A stretch of 64,000 nucleotides of DNA. It comes from Leuctra nigra (Eukaryota; Arthropoda; Insecta; Plecoptera; Leuctridae). Location: contig OW203768.1 in NCBI GenBank assembly GCA_934045905.1, positions 19,544,770-19,608,769 on the forward strand, given 5' to 3'. The position numbers and the translations under genes were made by a program. Numbering within the stretch: the first letter of the stretch is position 1; every line of letters begins with the position of its first letter. A model generated the notes under the pieces. The model saw nothing but the letters and a program-made list of their open reading frames with translations. It ran no database searches and was not told where the DNA came from. Below, in pieces: positions 59,501 to 64,000 of the stretch.

Positions 59501-62500
59501 AGTTCCTGCGCGCCTTATTTGGATCGTGTATACCCAGCTGAACCCGAGTAAACCTCCTCCCCATGTCCTGCACAGGTAAACCTCGCCGAGGAGTTCGACA
59601 TCCTCCAGATTGTCGGCGAGGGTTGGTTCGGCAAGATCCTCCTCGCCGATGTATCTCTACCTCCTGTCCATGTCCTGCACAGGTTAACCTCGCCGAGGAG
59701 TTCGACATCCTCCAGATCGTCGGCGAGGGTTGGTTCGGCAAGATCCTCCTGGCCGATGTATCTCTACCTCCTCCCCATGTCCTGCACAGGTGAACCTCGC
59801 CGAGGAGTTCGACATCCTCCAGATCGTCGGCGAGGGTTGGTTCGGCAAGATCCTCCTGGCCGATGTATCTCTACCTCCTCCCCATGTCCTGCACAGGTGA
59901 ACCTCGCCGAGGAGTTCGACATCCTCCAGATCGTCGGCGAGGGTTGGTTCGGCAAGATCCTCCTCGCCGAGCACCGAGCCACGGACACCGAGATGGTCCT
60001 CAAAGCACTGCCCAAGCCCTACGTCGCCGTCCACGACTTCTACCGCGAGTTCCACTACGGCCTCCATCTGGGCGCGCACCGCAACATCATCAGCACGTAC
60101 GACGTCGCCTTCGAGACCGCCGGCTTCTACGTGTTCTCGCAGGAGTACGCGCCGCTCGGAGATCTCACGTCTAACGTGACGGAGACGGGGATTGGCGAGC
60201 TGCACAGCAAACGTGTCGCCAGGCAGGTGAGGCCCAACGTGTTTCATTAAAGGGTATAATAAGTTCAGTGGTCGAATTGGGGGAGGCCAATTTGTCTACT
60301 TCACCATCCCCCCATGAAAGATTTAAAAATAGTCCAAAAAAATACTTCAAAAATACTTCAAAATAATTCTATTCCCAGAGAATTTTTCACCAAGACGCCA
60401 TTTGTCCAGATAAAAACAGGCTAAAAATAGCATCAAAAAAGCAAAAAAATGCAACGAAAACATTTCTGAAAATTAATATTTTCCGGGGCTGTGCGCCCCG
60501 GACCCGCATGGTGCTCGGGGGCTCTCCCAGAGGTTAAATACATAGCAAACTATGTATTCAAGCTAATTGGGCCCTCCCCCCAGTCTCCCCCCCCCCCCCC
60601 ACCGAAAAAAAATTATTTTGGAGCAAATATTTTTATTTTTACAATACACCATCCCCCCATGGACCGACTTTCAATTCGACCACTGGGTAAGTTTGTCGAT
60701 ATTGGACAGGCGACTTTTGTCTTGAATGTTTCTCGTCTGATCAGTGGAAGTGTCAAAGAGGTTAGAACGATGCGTTAAAAAGTTACGTTCTATAAACTCC
60801 ACGACACAATTACCTACCTAACTACTGATCAAAAGAAAAATATACGCTGCGTCTATTTATAGCGCTGGCTGGTTCAATATAGACAGCCTTAACCTATACA
60901 TCGGCTTGAGGGTCTCGATCAATTGAATATGAAATCGAGTGTTATATTCGTTTTTAATAAAAATCTCAATATCTGATGCTCTGTGAGTATTAAAGTTGGA
61001 TCACCTCCACGACGCGCTCCCTGTTCCACCCCTAAAGCTCTGTGTGTTGTTCTGGATCACCTCGACGACGCGCTCCCTGTTCCACCCCTAAAACTCTGAG
61101 TGTTGTTCTGGATCACCTCCACGACGCGCTCACTGTTCCACCCCATATGCTCTGTGTGTTGTTCTGATCACCTCCACGACGCGCTCCCTGTTCCACCCCT
61201 AATGCTCTGTGTGTTGTTCTGGATCACCTCCACGACGCGCTCCCTGTTCCACCCCTAAAACTCTGTGTGTTGTTCTGGATCACCTCCACGACGCGCTCCC
61301 TGTTCCACCCCTAAAACTCTGAGTGTTGTTCTGGATCACCTCCACGACGCCCTCCCTGTTCCACCCCTAAAACTCTGTGTGATGTTCTGGATCACCTCCA
61401 CGACGCGCTCCCTGTTTCACCCCTAAAGCTCTGTGAGTATTAAAGTTGGATCACCTCCACGACGCGCTCCCTGTTCCACCCCTTAAACTCTGTGTGATGT
61501 TCTGGATCACCTCCACGACGCGCTCCTTGTTCCATCCCTAAAACTCTGTGTGATGTTCTGGATCACCTCCACGACGCGCTCCCTGTTCCACCCCTAAAAC
61601 TCTGTGTGATGTTCTGGATCACCTCCACGACGCGCTCTCTGTTACACCCCTAAAGCTCTGTGTGTGTAGTTGGACCTAGGGATGGAGCGAACCTGGATTT
61701 TGATATCGACTATCGATATCATTTATATATCGATATATATCGATATATCGATATCGCGATATATCGATATATTGAAATATCGAAATATCGAAATATCGAT
61801 ATATTGAAGTATCGATATATTGAAATATCGATATATTGAAATATTGAAATATCGAAATATCGATATATTGAAATATCGAAATATCGAAATATTAAAATAT
61901 CGAAATATCGATATATTGAAATATCGAAATATCGAAATATTGAAATATCGAAATATCGAAATATTGATATATGACAATATTATATTTCGATGTAGGTATG
62001 GAAATATTGATATATCGCATAAATGCCTTAAATGCCTTAAATTGCTCCTAAAAATGATAGGAAATTCAAAAGAAAACTTAAATAGAAATAACACAGCCGT
62101 TCCAAAATATAGGGTCACCGGCCAGATAAGAAAGAAATGTGAATAATCTGAGAAATTGTTCTAAAATCTGATAAACGCTGCACTGCAAATATGAATTATT
62201 TTGCCATAGTAGGTATAAACTTCAATTAAGAATATAGTTGTATCATACGGTAAAGCTTCGATATATCGATATTTCAATATATCGATATTTCAATATTTCA
62301 ATATTTCGATATTTCGATATTTCAATATTTCAATATTTCAATATTTCAATATATCGATATTTCAATATTTCGATATTTCGATATTTCAATATTTCAATAT
62401 TTCAATATATCGATATTTCAATATTTCGATATATCGATATTTCAATATATCGATATTCAATATATTCAGGTATCGATATTTCGATATTTTTTTGATATCG

Positions 62501-63321
62501 ATATATATCGATATATCGATATTTTCTCCATCCCTAGTTGGACCACCTCCTTGACACGCACCCTGTTCCTCCCTACATATCATCTCATGTTCTAGTTGGC
62601 GTCGGCTCTGGACCACCTCATTGACGCGCACCCTGTTCCTCCCCTACATCTCATCTCATGTTATAGCAGTACCACCTCCTTGACGCGCACCCTGTCCTCC
62701 CCTACATCTCATCTCATGTTGTAGTTGGACCACCTCCTTAACGCGCACCCTGTTCCTCCCCTACATCTCATCTCATGTTATAGCAGTACCACCTCCTTGA
62801 CGCGCACCCTGTTCCTCCCCTACATCTCATATCATGTTGAAGTTGGCGTCGGCTCTGGACAACCTCCTTGACGCGCACCCTGTTCCTCCCCTACAGCTCA
62901 TCTCATGTGATGTAGTTGGCGTCAGCTCTGGACCACCTCCTTGACGCACACCTTGTTCCTCCCCTACATCTCATCGCATGTGTTGTAGCTGGCGTCGGCT
63001 CTGGACCACCTGCACACACGGGACCTGGTACATCGGGACGGGAAGCTGGACAACCTCCATGACGCGCACCCTGTTCCTCCCCTACATCTCATCTCATGTG
63101 TTGTAGTTGGCTTCGGCTCTGGACCACCTCCATACACGTGATCTGGTACATCGGGACGTGAAACTGGACAACGTGTTGGTCTTCAAATCCGACTTCTCCC
63201 GAGTCAAACTCTGCGACTTCGGGGAGACTCGGCGCGCGGGGACGCTTGTGCGCAGACGCAATGAGTGGTTGCCATACTCGCCACCGGAGGTGCTGGCCAC
63301 CAACAATGACGAGAACTACAA
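50523..63321 (+). CDS. SBK-type serine/threonine protein kinase, first three coding exons
   Basis: Exons 50523-50594, 59897-60226 and 63107-63321 join in phase, and the gene continues beyond the window. 205 residues are seen. Exon 1 encodes MTSISSRRALGG and a basic leader. Exon 2 holds the glycine loop GEGWFGKI (38-45), the ATP-binding lysine in VLKAL (Lys60), Glu75 as the likely helix-C partner, and QEYAPLGDLTSNV in the hinge. Exon 3 holds the catalytic HRDVKLDN (149-156), DFGE (171-174) and YSPPEV in place of APE. The pattern matches SH3-binding-domain kinases (vertebrate SBK1; Drosophila meng-po from memory). All catalytic residues seen are present. Both intron 3' ends are tandemly duplicated. 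Further exons must encode the rest of the C-lobe. Confidence 0.9.
50595..53600. other. First part of the kinase intron: dispersed repeat copies
   Basis: Contains two diverged copies of one repeat family (about 50613-51170 and 51990-52620). Shared words are AACGCTCxGTGTAACGCG, GATTTGGCTGAAACTTT, CCAATCGGAAGA and AAATTTCAGxTCGAT. A third copy is inside the hAT element 40749-41613. The segment 51116-51215 also recurs inverted at 56212-56330. No gene recognised. Confidence 0.5.
53602..53662. repeat. Direct repeat, left copy (flanks mariner region)
   Basis: ATTACACCACACTTCAAACC, then ATAAACTATAATAAATAAAA and CAGAGAAATTGTTACATTAT. It recurs at 54603-54663 with a few substitutions, 1 kb downstream on the same strand. 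Confidence 0.75.
53971..54533 (+). mobile_element. Deleted mariner-like element
   Basis: Left end GGGGTGATCAAAAAGTTCCA then GGACTGTATGAATTG; right end is the complement, CAATTCATACCGTCCTGGAA then CTTTTTGATCAGCCC. Only about 560 bp instead of roughly 1.3 kb. The plus-strand remnant frame (54036-54380) keeps NENFLKRVITGEET, equivalent to the mariner block around the first catalytic aspartate (VITGDE); here Asp is replaced by Glu. Most of the transposase is lost. Confidence 0.75.
54036..54380 (+). pseudogene. Mariner transposase remnant
   Basis: 114-residue frame. Recognisable are a helix segment LTWLVRNFLHGKANDNENFL and KRVITGEET, after which the frame diverges into Lys/Ser-rich sequence, consistent with internal deletions. 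The catalytic D,D(34)D triad is not intact, so it is inactive. Confidence 0.6.
54603..54663. repeat. Direct repeat, right copy (flanks mariner region)
   Basis: Second copy of the repeat at 53602-53662, beginning ATTACACCACACTTCAAACC. Confidence 0.75.
54664..57640. other. Kinase intron, no gene recognised
   Basis: Holds the inverted copy of a dispersed repeat at 56212-56330 and a diverged copy of the GGTGGCTGGATCGATC MITE at about 56490-56890. Open frames of 60-90 codons have no recognisable domains. Confidence 0.4.
56490..56890. mobile_element. Diverged copy of the MITE at 33786-34239
   Basis: Shares CAACTTCTCGTGTCTAG, ATAGTTGGACATTCTATTAG, GAAAAAAATTGAAAACAATA, CCAACGTGTGCTTTTTTAAA and TTTCCCTATACCTCC with the other copy, in the same order. 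The termini are badly eroded. Confidence 0.6.
57650..57880 (+). mobile_element. Diverged SINE copy, plus orientation
   Basis: B-box-like GGGTTCGATTT at about 57720, followed by TATTCGTGGTTTCCCTCAGA, GGCATGACCGCCTCATTCCC and CATCATTCATCATCAG. The order matches the SINE at 42118-42408. The A box is degraded and the 3' end is missing. Confidence 0.6.
57881..59107. other. Kinase intron, no gene recognised
   Basis: AT-rich. It contains a GC-motif fragment CCTGCAGGGCAAACTGGG near 57950 from the dispersed GC-rich family. Nothing else recognised. Confidence 0.35.
59108..59517. mobile_element. GC-rich MITE with AGGCGCGTAGGAA ends
   Basis: Ends AGGCGCGTAGGAA and TTCCTGCGCGCCT are inverted. TTTGGAT flanks both sides (59101-59107 and 59518-59524), a probable target duplication. 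The interior has poly-C tracts and two copies of AAAAACGCCCTGCGGG. Its right end matches the truncated copy ending near 22537. Confidence 0.65.
59576..60003 (+). repeat. 107-bp tandem repeat of 3' splice site plus kinase exon start, four copies
   Basis: Units begin at 59576, 59683, 59790 and 59897, exactly 107 bp apart. Each carries a pyrimidine tract with CATGTCCTGCACAG and then the first 24 codons of kinase exon 2 (AACCTCGCCGAGGAG through GGTTGGTTCGGCAAG), so the acceptor and the glycine loop are repeated. Copies differ at only a few bases. The first three switch from exon to GATGTATCTCTACCTCC after the 24th codon; only the fourth runs on into the full exon. Confidence 0.92.
60266..60685. 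mobile_element. hAT-like MITE with CAGTGGTCGAATTG ends
   Basis: 420 bp. Ends are CAGTGGTCGAATTGGGGG and CAATTCGACCACTG. Flanks AATAAGTT and GGTAAGTT match at six of eight positions. The interior has TTTTCCGGGGCTGTGCGCCC and poly-C. It starts 39 bp after the kinase exon 2 donor. Confidence 0.7.
60976..61676 (+). repeat. Minisatellite, unit about 56 bp, 12 copies
   Basis: Unit GGATCACCTCCACGACGCGC, TCCCTGTTCCACCCCTAAA, CTCTGTGTGTTGTTCT, with minor variants (two units have GAGTATTAAAGTT instead of the last part). It is related to the array at 62537-63106 (TGGACCACCTCC, GACGCGC, CCCTGTTCC) and was separated from it by the hAT insertion. Confidence 0.88.
61677..62536. mobile_element. hAT element with CGATATATCGA subterminal repeats, exact TSD GTTGGACC
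   Basis: 860 bp. Ends are TAGGGATGGAGCGA and TCTCCATCCCTA. Identical flanks GTTGGACC lie at 61669-61676 and 62537-62544. About 280 bp at each side is almost pure CGATATATCGATATTTCAAT- type sequence. The two sides are inverted copies, so the element can fold into a long imperfect hairpin. No transposase. It splits the kinase intron minisatellite. Confidence 0.9.
62537..63106 (+). repeat. Minisatellite of kinase exon 3 splice acceptor, about 8 copies
   Basis: Unit of about 55-75 bp: TTGGCGTCGGCTCTGGACCA, CCTCCTTGACGCGCACCCTG, TTCCTCCCCTACATCTCATC, TCATGTTGTAG. The last part is the pyrimidine tract and AG of the acceptor used at 63106; the first part is the start of exon 3. The copy at 62989-63060 extends into the catalytic loop (codes HRDGKLDN, against HRDVKLDN in the real exon) before decaying. 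Confidence 0.88.
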
Positions 63322-63432
63322 GTAAGAATCACTCTAATTGTCTTTTCTTTATTATGATTGGCATCGCCTCTGCCACATCATTTACGTCGCCTACTTGACA
63401 ATTATCACTAACCATGCGTAATATCTCTATCC

Positions 63433-63837
63433 CCATAAAAAACACTTCGTGTAAAAATACCAGCCAAGTCTCTTCAACTAAAAAAAAATATATGAAATCT
63501 AAAAATTCTGCACTGAAAAGTATTGATATCAAAAAATTTGCCAAGTCAAAACTTTATTTGAAAATCAAAAAATACTTGGCGCATCGTGTATATAAATAGC
63601 TTAGAAGTATTGGCCAGATATAAAATATACATCAAATATACATATACATATACATATATTATACCTATAATTTCCTAAAAAATCGATGCGCCAAGTATTT
63701 TTTGATTTTCAAATAAAGTTTTGACTTGGCAAATTTTTTGATATCAATACTTTTCAGTGCAGAATTTTTAGATTTCATATATTTTTTTTTAGTTGAAGAG
63801 ACTTGGCTGGTATTTTTACACGAAGTGTTTTTTATGG
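63433..63837. repeat. Palindromic element, two 154-bp arms
   Basis: Arms 63433-63586 (starting CCATAAAAAACACTTCGTGT) and 63684-63837 (ending ACACGAAGTGTTTTTTATGG) are virtually identical reverse complements, with a 97-bp loop of TATA-rich sequence. Both strands therefore encode the same 50-residue frame, which is not a gene. It is a foldback MITE in the next kinase intron. Confidence 0.88.
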
Positions 63838-64000
63838 AGTTATTATTACCCTCCACATAATTGTCTAAAAAAGTGTGCACAAGAGATTCTGCTGCAAAAT
63901 CTGTCTGTGTTTACCTGTATAGGTATATATCCTTGCCGACGAAATCACAAACAATTAAAAAAGAAAACGCTCTCTTGCGTTCCATGGAAAGCAGCACTAA
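63838..64000 (+). other. Kinase intron, end of window
   Basis: No exon recognised. The rest of the kinase catalytic domain must lie beyond the window. Confidence 0.4.

Noticed and set aside
59576..59896. Each 107-bp unit as a separate 75-bp cassette exon using GAT|GTATCT as donor
   Set aside because: The intervening introns would be only 32 bp, too short to splice; alternative acceptor use is the more plausible consequence.
59388..60247. Minus-strand frames opposite the kinase exon array
   Set aside because: Antisense of GC-rich kinase exon copies with no independent support.
61723..62495. Frames made of YRNIDI/FNISIFRYF repeats on both strands
   Set aside because: They are translations of the CGATATATCGATATT arms of the hAT element, not proteins.
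61700..62520. GATATC-type array considered as a satellite or centromeric repeat
   Set aside because: It lies wholly within an element with hAT ends and an exact 8-bp target duplication.
60976..63106. Regular repeats considered as a CRISPR-like array
   Set aside because: Units are contiguous with no unique spacers, contain splice-site and exon sequence, and the genome is eukaryotic.

Overview
The window is nuclear DNA of an arthropod, most likely an insect. The genes have introns and belong to conserved animal families. The space between and inside them is packed with hAT-type and other inverted-repeat transposons, two LINE types, a tRNA-derived SINE and a decayed mariner. A short TAGGTAC/TACCTAC word is common throughout. 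I cannot name the order with confidence; Lepidoptera and Hemiptera are both plausible. Nothing bacterial or viral was seen.

Layout. (1) 1-3978, plus strand: the last five coding exons of a conserved protein resembling a region of arthropod 'putative phosphoenolpyruvate synthase'-like proteins. (2) 9443-36899, minus strand: three head-to-tail paralogues of the Lifeguard/TMBIM (Bax-inhibitor-1) family, here called A (9443-21596, 354 aa), B (23454-26762, 399 aa) and C (29016-36899, 339 aa). Each has a short first exon, a Pro/Gly-rich second exon, a 271-bp exon and a C-terminal exon; A alone splits the last exon. (3) 37854-45547, plus strand: a complete SLC38A10-like amino-acid transporter of 948 aa in six coding exons, divergently arranged with Lifeguard C. 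(4) 50523 to beyond 63321, plus strand: the first three coding exons of an SBK-type serine/threonine kinase (205 residues seen, running off the window).

Transposons. I found eight hAT-type insertions with exact 8-bp target-site duplications or one mismatch, plus others with weaker duplications. Lifeguard A introns hold a nearly full RTE-like LINE (10525-14303) and a second LINE fragment. That fragment was split by a 2.8-kb hAT-like element (17690-20507), which itself received two smaller hAT insertions. Downstream of the transporter lie a 2.1-kb palindrome with a nested TTA-flanked element and a 675-bp foldback.

The most unusual signal is in the kinase gene. Both large introns end in tandem repeats whose unit is the 3' splice site plus the start of the following exon: a 107-bp unit in four copies at 59576-60003, and a 55-75 bp minisatellite at 60976-63106 interrupted by a hAT element. 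In the first array the reading frame stays open from the first acceptor through to the true exon, so first-acceptor use would give an in-frame 107-residue insertion with a second glycine loop.
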